Notes: generated by a model not told the origin, from the sequence alone. Shown: positions 49,398 through 59,250, numbered from the stretch's first letter. The stretch: 64,000 nt of DNA from Chryseobacterium lacus (GCF_003336205.1 NZ_QPIE01000002.1:62001-126000), one strand, 5' to 3'. A program made the numbers and translations.

Positions 49398-51851
49398 ATG
49401 CAGATACGCCCGTATATAGTTCTTGTATTCATGCTGGCTTTCAGTGTGTTTCATGCGCAACAGAAAATTACTGTTGCCGACGAATATTCACAACTTCCCG
49501 TTTCCGGAGCCTCGGTGCTGTGCCAGGGAAAGCTGTTGGGGAAAACCAATACCTTGGGCGTGCTTGAATTTGAAGGCACATGCCGCGAAATCACCGTGCG
49601 CCATGAAGAGTATCAGGAAGAGCGAACCACGATGACGGAAGACCATGCCGAGGTGTTTCTGATGAAAAAAAACAGAATGGCTTCGGAAATAGAAGAAGTC
49701 GTTATCAACGATAAAAGTGATCCGAACGCTTTGTCAATTCTGAAAAAAGTAAACCAGCGTTTTCAGGAGAATTCTCCTCTTTCGCTGCCTTCGTACCGGT
49801 TCAGTTCTTTTCAGAAACTCGCTGTGGATCTGGATAAGGATTCCCTGGACATTTATAATAAGTTCATTACGGCATATCAGGATTCTTTGAAAATGAAGGA
49901 AATCCCTGTACAGACCGAGAAGCAGAAAAAAGATTCCCTGATGGAGGTTCAGTTTCAGAATGTGTTGAAAGAAAGCCAGATGTTCATGTGGGAAAGAGCC
50001 ATGCAACACCTCTATTCCAAAAAGTACGGCGAGAAGGTAAATCTGCTAGACAACAGGATTTCCGGCCTGCAGCAGCCTATTTATGAACTCATCACTTTGC
50101 GATCGCATCTGAACAAAATTCCAAAGGAAGTGAACACCGACAATGAAGGGCTGTACCGCTATTACCTGACCGATAGTATTGATATTGACGGACGGGAGAA
50201 CTACGTGATTCTCTTCCGGGAAAAATCTGACAAAAATGCCCAAAAGAGAAGGCGGTTCAACGGGTATATTTATATCGACCGTGACAGCTATGCGATAAAA
50301 AAGATTGAAAGAAATGCCACCAAAGCTACGGAGGGCAGCATCAGTTCCACATGGATTCCGATGTACGGCAAATGGTTTCTGAAAGAAGAAAAGATGAAAA
50401 TCAATCTCGGCTATCAAAGGTATGACATCGCTAAAATTCAGGATGAAAACGGCAAAGAAAAAACTTTGAGAAAGCGGTTCGGAAACTATGCCTATCTGCA
50501 CAATGAATATTTCGATTTTGAAAGCCCTGTAGAATTCCGCTCCGGCGATTTTGCGGGTTACACTTATTCGGTGCAGAACAGCGACGGCACTTCGCTGGAT
50601 GAGTTCCGCAGAGATCCGCTTTCCGAACGTGAAATGAATACCTATGTGAAAATAGACAGCATCGGCCAGAAATTTAAAATTGACAGAAGAGTGGCCATCG
50701 TGACCAATTTATTGCGAGGTTACCTGAGGCTCGGGAAAGTGGATCTCGACATTATCCGCCTGTTCAGTTTCAATAATTACGAAGGTGTGCGTTTGGGCGC
50801 AGGTGCCAAACTGAATGAACATTTCCACAAGTATATTTCACCCGAAGGTTATTTTGCCTATGGCTTCAAAGACAGAAAATGGAAATTTGGAATCGCGACC
50901 GATATCCGCACCACACTGAAGAAAAACTCACTCTTCAGGATAGAATATATGGATGATGTCATCTCCACTGGAAAATTCAATCAATATTTGTGGACGACGA
51001 ATATGCGGATTCAGAATGCCGGTGTAGATGTGAACAACGGACGGTATTTTTCTTCGAAACAATTCCGCCTCTCCTATGAAAACGATCTTACGAATGCCCT
51101 CACCATGAGAATCACGGCGAGAAAGCAGGAACTGGAATCGAAGTTTGAATATCAATATTTGAATTACCCTAATCATTTTCAGGATTTTGGAAGTATTCTG
51201 ACCTTGAAATATTCTCCTTTTTCAAAAAATATTATGACTCCCGCAGGAAAATATACGTATGAACAGGGCTATCCGGAAGTGTATTTTAATTACGAAAAAG
51301 GGATGAAACTTCTGGGCGGTGAGTTCGATTATCACCGTCTGGATCTGTTGTATCTTCAGATTATCAAAACTACCTTAGGCACAACAGGAACGCGGATTTA
51401 CGCAGGATTGCAGGAAGGAAAAGTTCCTATTTACAATACTTTTGAAATGGGCGGACTCGATCACTTTGAACATCAGAAACTCATTAATCGTGTGAATTTC
51501 ACTACGTATCTGGGATTTGCTACCATGCCTTCGGCGAAATATTTTAATGACCGTTTTGTAGGCTATTATCTCACCCATCGACTTCCTTGGAACTTCAGGT
51601 TTTTAGGCAAGAAATCGTCCAGCATTGATATTCTTTACAAAGGCATCATCGGTGATTTCAAAAATATGAGCGATCATCAATTTGAGTTTGAAAAACTGGA
51701 TCGTCTTTATCAGGAAATCGGGTTCGAGTATAATAATATTTTCAACACTGGATTCAATCTCGGTTTCTTTTACAGAATCGGACATTATGCCCATCCGAAA
51801 TTTATTGATAATATCGGTTTCCAGATTAAACTCCAAATGCTCGGTTTCTAA
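49398..51851 (+). CDS. DUF5686 outer-membrane protein
   Basis: An 817-residue predicted outer-membrane protein. A signal peptide (1-20, ending FHAQQ) is followed by a CarboxypepD_reg-like domain (VADEYSQLPVSGASVLCQGK, residues about 22-90), then the DUF5686 region with a long C-terminal beta-barrel ending in LQMLGF, a terminal Phe typical of outer-membrane proteins. The family is Bacteroidetes-specific with no established function. Its 3' end overlaps the convergent paralogue by four bases. Confidence 0.9.
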   Translation: MQIRPYIVLVFMLAFSVFHAQQKITVADEYSQLPVSGASVLCQGKLLGKTNTLGVLEFEGTCREITVRHEEYQEERTTMTEDHAEVFLMKKNRMASEIEEVVINDKSDPNALSILKKVNQRFQENSPLSLPSYRFSSFQKLAVDLDKDSLDIYNKFITAYQDSLKMKEIPVQTEKQKKDSLMEVQFQNVLKESQMFMWERAMQHLYSKKYGEKVNLLDNRISGLQQPIYELITLRSHLNKIPKEVNTDNEGLYRYYLTDSIDIDGRENYVILFREKSDKNAQKRRRFNGYIYIDRDSYAIKKIERNATKATEGSISSTWIPMYGKWFLKEEKMKINLGYQRYDIAKIQDENGKEKTLRKRFGNYAYLHNEYFDFESPVEFRSGDFAGYTYSVQNSDGTSLDEFRRDPLSEREMNTYVKIDSIGQKFKIDRRVAIVTNLLRGYLRLGKVDLDIIRLFSFNNYEGVRLGAGAKLNEHFHKYISPEGYFAYGFKDRKWKFGIATDIRTTLKKNSLFRIEYMDDVISTGKFNQYLWTTNMRIQNAGVDVNNGRYFSSKQFRLSYENDLTNALTMRITARKQELESKFEYQYLNYPNHFQDFGSILTLKYSPFSKNIMTPAGKYTYEQGYPEVYFNYEKGMKLLGGEFDYHRLDLLYLQIIKTTLGTTGTRIYAGLQEGKVPIYNTFEMGGLDHFEHQKLINRVNFTTYLGFATMPSAKYFNDRFVGYYLTHRLPWNFRFLGKKSSSIDILYKGIIGDFKNMSDHQFEFEKLDRLYQEIGFEYNNIFNTGFNLGFFYRIGHYAHPKFIDNIGFQIKLQMLGF

Positions 51852-54415
51852 AGCTTGATGTGAGCCGACAAGGTAACCCCGAATTTGGGCGGTACTCTTC
51901 CGTCCGGCAGCGGATTCAGATGCGTAAGCCTGTGAATAAAGTCTACCCGAAGAAATCTGAAGATATTAGAAACTCCGTATCCTACTTCCATATACGGTTT
52001 TCCCTGCAATCCCTGAAAATAATTGTGTCCGATGCTGTTGCCGGCCATCATTTTCGGATCCAGCGACCCGATAAGGTAATTGAAAGTAACATGATTCCGC
52101 CAGTGTAATTTCCTGATCAGCGGAAGACTGTTGGTAATAAGGCCTTCCAGATTCTGGATATATTGAAAAGACGCGTACCTGTTGCTGGTGAATTCAAAAA
52201 ACCGCATCATGTTGAATGCATATTTGTTGTAAAACATGAAATCATTTCCCAAATGATTTTCCAAAAGCGGATATGGCAGTTGCCCCGGAATATAACCGCC
52301 GGTTAAGGAATATTCTCCCCTTCCGAGAATTCCCATGGGAACAGTCTGCTGCACATTCAACGTGAATTTATTATAATCAAAATCGCTGTCCAGCACACCT
52401 TTGATTCCTCGGTGATACCGGAAAGTAACGAGTGGATTGTAAATATTGTCTTTCAGGTTGAGCTGCGTGTTATTCGCCCGCTGCAAAATTCTTCTTCCCG
52501 GTCTCCAGACGGTTTCCGCTATTAATTCTGACGTTTTGTAATCATTCATTATTCCCTGTTCAGGATCGTGATAGGCAAAATCAAAAAGCGGATCGAAGGT
52601 AGCATGTTTAAAAGTTATTTTCTGCGTCAGTGAATTCAGCACATCCATTTTAAAATACGCTTGATACTGATCTTCCCAAAATGGCCGCCGCACGCTCATT
52701 TTTCCATTTTTGGTAAATGCATTGAAAATATTGTTCATTCGCACAGAAAAGTCTTCGTACTGGAATGCCACCTGTCCCAGATCGTGAGCGTAGTTCACTC
52801 CTGCCTGAATCCATGGTTCACGGGAAATAATATAATCTGCATGAACGCCGTATTTCAGTTTTTCATCTTTAAAACCATAACTCAGATATCCTCCGAAAAT
52901 CCATTTTTTGCTGAAATGTTGATTGGTTTTAAATCCTGCCCTCAGCCGCAGTCCTTCCACATCATTATAACCCAAAGTGTACAGATACGGACCAATACTG
53001 ATGTTCCCGACTTTATAATATCCGTTCAGCAAAACCTCGATCACATCCAGATACGTGCGCAGCGACGGAAGGTTTTTCACTTCTTTGATCATGCCGTACA
53101 TTTTTTTCTCAGCTGCGGTCATCGTGCTGTGCCTGTTCTGTTCCCAATAGGCTTCATCCTCTGTTGTCGCATTTTCCAAGACCACTATTTCTTTCTCAAA
53201 AACCTCCTTATTAATGGGCTGATTGATGACCGGATCTTTAATAGAAGAATAATATTTCAGAAAAACGGCAACACTTTCTTTTCCCGGTCTGGCTGTTTCC
53301 AGAAATACTCTGGTTTTTCCCGGAAGCCAGTTGTCCTCTTCCGGAAGCCGCATCATTTCTTGCTGAATTTTCAGGGAATGGATAAAATTGATGTTGGCTG
53401 TCGGCATAATTTCCGCATCTATTCTGAAAAGCGAATACGTGCCATGATTGATGAGCATGCTGCCCATAAAAGCGAGATCAGACTCCCTTTTAGGTTTAAA
53501 ATTCAGGAGATAATACCGTTCTCCGTCTATTTCGTGGTTTTTGCTGACGAGTTCATAATCATACAGCAGTTTATAGGTATCATTAATTGGTGAGACGAAA
53601 TCTTTCCCCAGAATCCGGATGTTGTTGTTATAGAAATTGTATTTCACAAAAGTAGAACTGGTGAGTTGGGTAAACATGCTGCCATCTTCAATCCCGATAC
53701 CTTCAATTTTAGTTTTTTTTATGATTTCTGTAGACTGATGAGGACTTTTCTGATAGTAATAATCTGAAAGGTTTTCTGAAATAAACACTGGCAACACCGG
53801 TTTGCCGTCCTCTCCGGCCACTTCTTTGGCAGTTTCCATAATGGTTTTGATGTCGCGCACCACTTTCCTTTTTTCCATTTTTTTTCCGAAATTACTGATC
53901 GAAATTTCCATCCGGTTGTAATTTTCATACGAATAGGAATCAAACTTTTCTGGATTGTTACTCGGTTTTCGTTCGATCACTTTTTCCATGATCTCAAAAG
54001 CGGGATTTTTATATTTCTTCTTTTTCTTGGTGATCACCACTTCATCAATGTGCCTTTCTCGGGTTCTTTCAGCTTTTTTGGTGTTTTTATTCTGAGCAAC
54101 CTTTCTTTGAAGGGTTACGTGATGTTCGGGTTGAAAATCTTCTCTGATGAAAAAGCTTTTTCCTTCAAAACCATCCAGCGAAACCGCAAGCGAATCGGGA
54201 ACAGTGTCATAAGGAATGGAGTAGAATCCATCAAAATCTGTGGAGGCAGAACGTTTGGAACCGTCGGCATAGGTAACATACACCTTGGCATATGGTAACG
54301 CCTCGCCGTTTGCGGAGTTGATAATTTTACCGGTGATTTCTTTCTGTTGTGCACTGCCAAACAGCGAGAACAAAGGAAATAATAGCAAAAATATCTTCAG
54401 TAAAAGTATTTTCAT
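51848..54415 (-). CDS. DUF5686 outer-membrane protein (paralogue of the preceding gene)
   Basis: An 855-residue protein of the same domain order: signal peptide (1-23), CarboxypepD_reg-like domain (ITGKIINSANGEALPYAKVY), then the DUF5686 region and barrel. Segments such as LRAGFKTNQHFSKKWIFGGY correspond to LGAGAKLNEHFHKYISPEGY in the convergent gene, showing common descent. A lysine-rich linker (KAERTRERHIDEVVITKKKK) follows the first domain. Its C-terminus (LSAHIKL) lacks a terminal aromatic residue. The two genes face each other and overlap by four bases at their 3' ends. Confidence 0.9.
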   Translation of the reverse strand: MKILLLKIFLLLFPLFSLFGSAQQKEITGKIINSANGEALPYAKVYVTYADGSKRSASTDFDGFYSIPYDTVPDSLAVSLDGFEGKSFFIREDFQPEHHVTLQRKVAQNKNTKKAERTRERHIDEVVITKKKKKYKNPAFEIMEKVIERKPSNNPEKFDSYSYENYNRMEISISNFGKKMEKRKVVRDIKTIMETAKEVAGEDGKPVLPVFISENLSDYYYQKSPHQSTEIIKKTKIEGIGIEDGSMFTQLTSSTFVKYNFYNNNIRILGKDFVSPINDTYKLLYDYELVSKNHEIDGERYYLLNFKPKRESDLAFMGSMLINHGTYSLFRIDAEIMPTANINFIHSLKIQQEMMRLPEEDNWLPGKTRVFLETARPGKESVAVFLKYYSSIKDPVINQPINKEVFEKEIVVLENATTEDEAYWEQNRHSTMTAAEKKMYGMIKEVKNLPSLRTYLDVIEVLLNGYYKVGNISIGPYLYTLGYNDVEGLRLRAGFKTNQHFSKKWIFGGYLSYGFKDEKLKYGVHADYIISREPWIQAGVNYAHDLGQVAFQYEDFSVRMNNIFNAFTKNGKMSVRRPFWEDQYQAYFKMDVLNSLTQKITFKHATFDPLFDFAYHDPEQGIMNDYKTSELIAETVWRPGRRILQRANNTQLNLKDNIYNPLVTFRYHRGIKGVLDSDFDYNKFTLNVQQTVPMGILGRGEYSLTGGYIPGQLPYPLLENHLGNDFMFYNKYAFNMMRFFEFTSNRYASFQYIQNLEGLITNSLPLIRKLHWRNHVTFNYLIGSLDPKMMAGNSIGHNYFQGLQGKPYMEVGYGVSNIFRFLRVDFIHRLTHLNPLPDGRVPPKFGVTLSAHIKL

Positions 54416-54524
54416 AGATTATTAGTTATGATGTAAAAATAACAAATTCACCCGATACACAATAATTTTTTAACTTTGCTCTTTAGTTTTCTTGAAAAAA
54501 GAAAATTACCATTACCATCAACTC

Positions 54525-54758
54525 ATGAAAAACATTCAGATTACAGCCTCCCTTTTCTTTGATTTGCTGAAAACCCGCGACACTTCCATGTGGGAAATAT
54601 TCTCACAAATGATCGACGGAGAAGAAAAGGAAATTGTTTTTATGGATGATGACGGCAAAGTGCTGTTCAACTATATATTGCCTGCCACACAAGCGGAACT
54701 CGCAAAAGATCAGAAAAAATTCGCGAAGGAATACGCTGAAAAACTGACGCAACAATAA
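54525..54758 (+). CDS. small hypothetical protein
   Basis: A 77-residue acidic soluble protein that I do not recognise (MKNIQITASLFFDLLKTRDT, then SMWEIFSQMIDGEEKEIVFM). It looks like one small alpha/beta unit. The open frame extends to 54492, but 54525 is the first good ATG. A TAACTTTG box lies at 54471-54478. It converges with folP with 12 bases between stops. Confidence 0.7.
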   Translation: MKNIQITASLFFDLLKTRDTSMWEIFSQMIDGEEKEIVFMDDDGKVLFNYILPATQAELAKDQKKFAKEYAEKLTQQ

Positions 54759-54770
54759 TAAAATTCTTAC

Positions 54771-55625
54771 TTACTCTTTTAAGAAAGCATTCACGGTTTC
54801 TTTGGCAGCTTTCACATCGTGCACCCTCAGTATTTTTGCTCCCTGTTTCAGCACTTTATAATGCAGCTTTTGCGTCTCTTCTGAAATTTCCAATGGAGAT
54901 TTTCCCAGAGGTTTGTAAATAAACGATTTGCGGGAGATCCCGATAAGCACCGGAAATTTACCGAGTCCGATGTATTCTGTTTCATCAATCATTTTGTGCT
55001 GGTCATCCACCGTTTTCCCGAAACCGAAACCTGGATCCAGAATAATATCTTTCACTCCTACTTCCAGCAGATTTTGGCTTTTTTCCAACAGAAATTTATT
55101 GATTTCCACCATAATATTCCCAAACTTCTTTTTCACATGCATTTCCTCATAAACGGGATTTACGTGCATCAGGATATACGGAAGACCGGTTTGCGATACG
55201 GTTTCAAAAAGCTTTTTATCAAACTGTCCAGCTGAAATGTCATTTACAATATCCATTCCTTCATTGTACCCAAAACGCACCGTTTCAGACCAAAAAGTAT
55301 CGACAGAAATTAACGCTTCCGGAAACTCTTTTCTAAGGGAAGAAATAACTTTTCCCAACCTTCGTATTTCTTCGTTGCTGTCAATAAATTCCGCATTCGG
55401 CCTTGTAGACTGTGGCCCGATATCGATAATCTCTGCTCCTTCTGTCAGCATTTTTTCGGCATGAAGCAAAGCAGCTTTTTCGGTATTGAATTTTCCACCG
55501 TCCGAAAAAGAATCGGGAGTGAGGTTCAGAATTCCCATAATTTTCGGACGGTCGAGGTTGATGAGCCTGCCGTTGCAGTTCAGCGTGAAAGAATTGCGGT
55601 GTTCCATCGAAATGCGGTGTATCAT
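54771..55625 (-). CDS. folP: dihydropteroate synthase
   Basis: Condenses p-aminobenzoate with dihydropterin pyrophosphate in folate synthesis; target of sulfonamides. The TIM-barrel motifs MGILNLTPDSFSDGGKF, DIGPQSTRPN and DPGFGFGKTVDDQHKM are clear. At 284 residues it is of normal length. The start may be 55625 or 55607 (MEHRNSF). TACATTTG at 55637-55630 is an exact -7 match, four bases before the first ATG, so either a leaderless start or the second ATG is possible. Confidence 0.95.
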   Translation of the reverse strand: MIHRISMEHRNSFTLNCNGRLINLDRPKIMGILNLTPDSFSDGGKFNTEKAALLHAEKMLTEGAEIIDIGPQSTRPNAEFIDSNEEIRRLGKVISSLRKEFPEALISVDTFWSETVRFGYNEGMDIVNDISAGQFDKKLFETVSQTGLPYILMHVNPVYEEMHVKKKFGNIMVEINKFLLEKSQNLLEVGVKDIILDPGFGFGKTVDDQHKMIDETEYIGLGKFPVLIGISRKSFIYKPLGKSPLEISEETQKLHYKVLKQGAKILRVHDVKAAKETVNAFLKE

Positions 55626-55691
55626 GACACAAATGTACAGAAAAAGCAGTCATCGCACCGGAGATCCGGCCTCGGTTTCGGGCAAATTTGT

Positions 55692-55699
55692 TATCTTTG
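55692..55699 (+). promoter_or_regulatory. -7 box (TATCTTTG) for the Nmad1 gene
   Basis: An exact TAnnTTTG match that supports the ATG at 55716 by giving a leader of about 10 bases. No clear -33 box is seen. Confidence 0.4.
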
Positions 55700-55715
55700 G
55701 AAATCAAGAATAGCT

Positions 55716-56291
55716 ATGACGAAAACCTCTGTACAGTTCGATAAAGTGATTGCGGAATGCCGAGATCTCTTCAGCAAGAAAATGCAAGATTACGGTGCTG
55801 CATGGCGGGTTTTGCGCCCAAGCTCGATTACGGATCAGCTTTATATTAAGGTGAATCGAATCAGGACGCTGCAGATGACGGATAAAAAAATGGTGGATGA
55901 AAGCGAACATACCGAGTTTATCGCCATTGTAAATTATGCGATTATCGGATTAATTCAGATAGAAAAAGGGTTAAGCGAAACGCTGAATGAAAATCCCAGC
56001 GAAATCATGAAACTTTATGATCATTATGCGCAGGAATCCAAAAACCTCATGGAAAGAAAAAATCATGATTATGGCGAAGCCTGGCGCGATATGCGGATTT
56101 CTTCCATCACGGATTTGATTTATCAGAAAGTCCTGCGAACCAAACAGATTGAGGACAATGCCGGTTCAACTTTAGTTTCAGAAGGAATAGATGCCAACTA
56201 TTTTGATATGCTGAACTATGCCGTTTTCTGCCTCATCAAGTTTTCTGAGGAAACCGAAATACAAAATCTTTCACAATCCGTTTCACCTTAA
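55716..56291 (+). CDS. nucleotide modification associated domain 1 (DUF1599) protein, duplicated
   Basis: A 191-residue cytoplasmic protein built of two copies of the DUF1599/Nmad1 domain. Copy 1 holds KKMQDYGAAWRVLRPSSITD and copy 2 holds RKNHDYGEAWRDMRISSITD; both continue with a Y-x-K-V-x-R pattern. The family was named from its association with nucleotide modification; its activity is not established. It starts an apparent unit with the BT_3928-like, TerB-like and tpiA genes. An open frame extends to 55461 but overlaps folP. Confidence 0.92.
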   Translation: MTKTSVQFDKVIAECRDLFSKKMQDYGAAWRVLRPSSITDQLYIKVNRIRTLQMTDKKMVDESEHTEFIAIVNYAIIGLIQIEKGLSETLNENPSEIMKLYDHYAQESKNLMERKNHDYGEAWRDMRISSITDLIYQKVLRTKQIEDNAGSTLVSEGIDANYFDMLNYAVFCLIKFSEETEIQNLSQSVSP

Positions 56292-56301
56292 TTCTTTTAC
56301 C

Positions 56302-57381
56302 ATGATCACCACTATTCTGCGTTATCTTATTGCGCTCATCTTTATCGCTTCCGGTTTTGTAAAGGCAGTCGATCCGGTCGGTTTCTCCTTTAAGTTGGAG
56401 GAATATTTCTCTCCCGGAGTATTCAATATGCCTTTTCTGGAATCCTTCGCATTACCGCTTGCCATTTTGGTCTGTTTTGTAGAAGTCGTTCTGGGCCTCA
56501 TGCTTTTGCTGAAATTTAAGCTAAGATTGACGCTCATCCTGTTAATTGCACTTTGCGTTTTCTTTGGCTTTCTGACATTTTATTCCGCTTATTTCAATGT
56601 AGTGACTGACTGCGGATGTTTCGGAGACGCCCTCAAAATGACGCCTTGGCAAAGTTTTTGGAAAGACATTGCTCTTCTCATCGGCTTGTTGATCCTTTGG
56701 TTTACAACCCGTAAACAACCGGAAACTGAAGAAAAAAATAATTTTAGGTTAATGATTTTAGGGTTAGGCATTGCCATCACCGTTTTCTACCTATACAGCG
56801 GCATCCGCCACGAACCGTTGATTGATTTCAGGGCTTATAAAATCGGAACTAATCTGAATGCGGAAAAACAAAAAATTGCTGAAAACCCTTCTGTGTATAA
56901 AACATTTTATGTGCTGAAAAACACCAAAACCGGAGAAGAAAAAAAGGTAAATCAAGATGATTACGTGAACGATAAAACCTTTTGGGAAGAAGGAACGCCC
57001 TGGGAAATTCAGGAAGACAAATCAACCTCCGAAATCACGCATCAGGGTTATGCTTCCGAAATCAGCAAACTCAGGATTGAAGATCTTCAGGGAAATGATA
57101 TTACCGATACTATTTTAAAAGCTGAAAAAGCTGTTTTAGTATTCAGTTACCATCCGAAAACCCTGACTCCTGAAGAAGTTTCGCAGGCGGTTCAGGTTAT
57201 TCAGAGCCATCCCTTTTCTTATGGAATTTCGACACATCCGGACACGTTCCCGAATGTTCCGAATGCAATGCTGGACGGAACTGCCATTAAAACCATTGCG
57301 CGAAGCAACCCTTTTGTGCTGACGCTCGAAAAAGGAATTATTAAAGATAAAAAATCACTTCAGGACTATTTAAATAAATAA
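56302..57381 (+). CDS. BT_3928-like DoxX/MauE-type membrane protein
   Basis: A 359-residue protein. Four membrane helices (about residues 5-20, 43-66, 72-92, 114-130) form a DoxX/MauE-like domain with the conserved YSAYFNVVTDCGCFGD loop containing Cys-Gly-Cys; the remainder is a soluble domain with a thioredoxin-like pattern but no visible CxxC. Relatives are annotated BT_3928 family. MauE-type proteins supply electrons for disulfide chemistry, so a redox role is plausible. It follows the Nmad1 gene by ten bases. Confidence 0.92.
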   Translation: MITTILRYLIALIFIASGFVKAVDPVGFSFKLEEYFSPGVFNMPFLESFALPLAILVCFVEVVLGLMLLLKFKLRLTLILLIALCVFFGFLTFYSAYFNVVTDCGCFGDALKMTPWQSFWKDIALLIGLLILWFTTRKQPETEEKNNFRLMILGLGIAITVFYLYSGIRHEPLIDFRAYKIGTNLNAEKQKIAENPSVYKTFYVLKNTKTGEEKKVNQDDYVNDKTFWEEGTPWEIQEDKSTSEITHQGYASEISKLRIEDLQGNDITDTILKAEKAVLVFSYHPKTLTPEEVSQAVQVIQSHPFSYGISTHPDTFPNVPNAMLDGTAIKTIARSNPFVLTLEKGIIKDKKSLQDYLNK

Positions 57382-57397
57382 GAATAAAAAATACATT

Positions 57398-57751
57398 ATG
57401 CAAAAATCCAATAAACCCATTGCCGGCTATCATCTTCTCATGATTCTTTCAGCTGTTGACAATGAATTTTCACCGGAAGAAGGAATGAAAATACAGGAAT
57501 ATCTGGCTGAGGAATTTCCTTTCCGGATGAACCTAGACAACGAACTGGACACCATTGCGACCCTGAAACCTGAGGAATGGAAAGACCATTTTGAGTTTCA
57601 TGCAAGATGCTTCATGGACGATTCTACCGCAGAAGAAAGAGACAGTTTCATCAGTTTTGCAAAATCACTCATCAAAGCAGATGAAGAAGTGAGCGAAGAC
57701 GAACACCGATTTTACAAGCTGTTGAAAAACCTCTGGAATCTGGATTCATAA
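57398..57751 (+). CDS. TerB-like protein
   Basis: A 117-residue all-helical acidic protein with the TerB-type pattern of paired helices and metal-binding-like acidic residues (LMILSAVDNEFSPEEGMKIQ, and near the C-terminus FAKSLIKADEEVSEDE). TerB relatives occur in tellurite resistance and in general stress systems. There is no ter operon here, so a tellurite role is not supported. It is 16 bases after the BT_3928-like gene. Confidence 0.87.
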   Translation: MQKSNKPIAGYHLLMILSAVDNEFSPEEGMKIQEYLAEEFPFRMNLDNELDTIATLKPEEWKDHFEFHARCFMDDSTAEERDSFISFAKSLIKADEEVSEDEHRFYKLLKNLWNLDS

Positions 57752-57790
57752 AATAATTAAAAAACCGAATTTGTAAAAAAACTTAAAATA

Positions 57791-58552
57791 ATGAGAAGAA
57801 AAATTGTAGCCGGAAACTGGAAAATGAACAAAAATGTTATTGAAGCGCAACAGCTGATGTTTCAGTTACTGGAGTATCAAAAAAGTAATGCCGTGAACTG
57901 CGAAGTATGGATTGCTCCGCCGTCGCTTTATTTGATGATGGCAAAAGACCTGTACGAAAACGATGAAATCGGAGTGTTTGCCCAAGATGTAAGTGAACAT
58001 GAAAAAGGAGCCTACACCGGAGAAATTTCTGCCGATATGCTGGAATCCATCGATGCTGAAGGAAGCCTTATCGGACACAGCGAACGCAGACAGTACCACG
58101 GCGAAACCGATTCGCACTGCAACAGAAAAATAAAAATAGTTCTGGAGAAAGGAATGATTCCAATATATTGCAACGGCGAAACTTTGGAACAAAGAAAATC
58201 CGGCAAACATCTGGAAGTCGTGAAGAATCAGACTGAAACAGCACTCTTCACCCTTTCTGCAGAGGAAATTAAAAAGGTAGTCATCGCTTATGAACCTGTT
58301 TGGGCCATCGGAACCGGAGAAACGGCAACTCCTGAACAGGCGCAGGAAATTCACGCACACATCCGCAGCCTTATCGCTGCAAAATACGGACAGGAAGTGG
58401 CGGATGAAATTTCCATTTTATACGGCGGTTCTGTGAAGCCTGACAATGCGAAAGAAATCTTCTCTCAACCCGATATTGACGGCGGCCTGATTGGCGGTGC
58501 AGCTTTAAATATTGATGATTTCGCAAAGATTATTGAAGGATTTAACGCTTAA
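57791..58552 (+). CDS. tpiA: triosephosphate isomerase
   Basis: Interconverts dihydroxyacetone phosphate and glyceraldehyde 3-phosphate. The 253-residue length is normal. The active-site residues are seen: Lys in AGNWKMNKN, His in LIGHSERRQ, Glu in VIAYEPVWAIGTG, and the phosphate-binding loop YGGSVKPDNA. It lies in a row with upstream genes, and the next gene begins eight bases later. Confidence 0.98.
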   Translation: MRRKIVAGNWKMNKNVIEAQQLMFQLLEYQKSNAVNCEVWIAPPSLYLMMAKDLYENDEIGVFAQDVSEHEKGAYTGEISADMLESIDAEGSLIGHSERRQYHGETDSHCNRKIKIVLEKGMIPIYCNGETLEQRKSGKHLEVVKNQTETALFTLSAEEIKKVVIAYEPVWAIGTGETATPEQAQEIHAHIRSLIAAKYGQEVADEISILYGGSVKPDNAKEIFSQPDIDGGLIGGAALNIDDFAKIIEGFNA

Positions 58553-58559
58553 TTTTCTC

Positions 58560-59222
58560 ATGAAAAAAGTAATTCTTCTCCCAGCGCTTCTCATCGGAAC
58601 GCTTTTGTTTTCGCAGACGAATATCCCTAAAACCTCATCGAAAGGAAGGATATTAACATCCACAGATGTAAATATAAATTATACTCAGCTGGTTTATGAA
58701 AAAGGAAAGGTCACCTTTTTTAATTATGAAACCGGAAAAGAGGAATTTCTGTACGACAGTTCTATAAAAAGTATTTCTGATGAAGAAACAGGGAGTGAAT
58801 TCTCTGTTCCGAAAACTGAATATACTCTCGCGAGCCCTGCCATAACACAGCCTTCAGAAAGTTATCTGATCAAAAATGACTTTGTTAACAATGCAGATTA
58901 TATTAAAGCCAAAAAACTGAGTCAGTTAGGCACCGGATTCCTTGTGGGTGGTGGCGCCTGTTTTCTGGTAGGTGGTATTCTGAATTTATCTTCATCCTCG
59001 AGCCAAACAGTAAATGAAGTGAACCAGAAAGCTGAAGCGAAAGGAAGTCCGATTCCGTTGATTATTGGATTGGCGGGAATGGGAGCGGGATTGGTAATGA
59101 AAGTTTCGGGAAATTCTAAAATGAAGAAAATTAAAAATAATTCCGCTTTTATCATAAAACCTGCCACAGAATACTTTGTTGTTACCAACGGCGATGGTGT
59201 CGGGATTAAAATGAAATTTTAA
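58560..59222 (+). CDS. exported hypothetical protein
   Basis: A 220-residue protein with a signal peptide (MKKVILLPALLIGTLLFSQT). It has a short beta-rich region and, near residues 122-144 and 162-180, two Gly-rich hydrophobic segments (GTGFLVGGGACFLVGGIL, IPLIIGLAGMGAGLVMKV) that could be membrane helices. I do not recognise the family. The frame opens at 58512 but that overlaps tpiA; 58560 gives the signal peptide at the N-terminus. A strong hairpin follows. Confidence 0.82.
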   Translation: MKKVILLPALLIGTLLFSQTNIPKTSSKGRILTSTDVNINYTQLVYEKGKVTFFNYETGKEEFLYDSSIKSISDEETGSEFSVPKTEYTLASPAITQPSESYLIKNDFVNNADYIKAKKLSQLGTGFLVGGGACFLVGGILNLSSSSSQTVNEVNQKAEAKGSPIPLIIGLAGMGAGLVMKVSGNSKMKKIKNNSAFIIKPATEYFVVTNGDGVGIKMKF

Positions 59223-59250
59223 CATTATATCAATGTATACTATAAACAAA

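Noticed and set aside
52661-53593. 310-residue plus-strand open frame
   Set aside because: It is antisense to a DUF5686 gene, with no motif and a shadow-like composition.
57398-57751. tellurite resistance function from the TerB-like gene
   Set aside because: No other ter genes are present, and TerB-like domains occur widely outside tellurite resistance.
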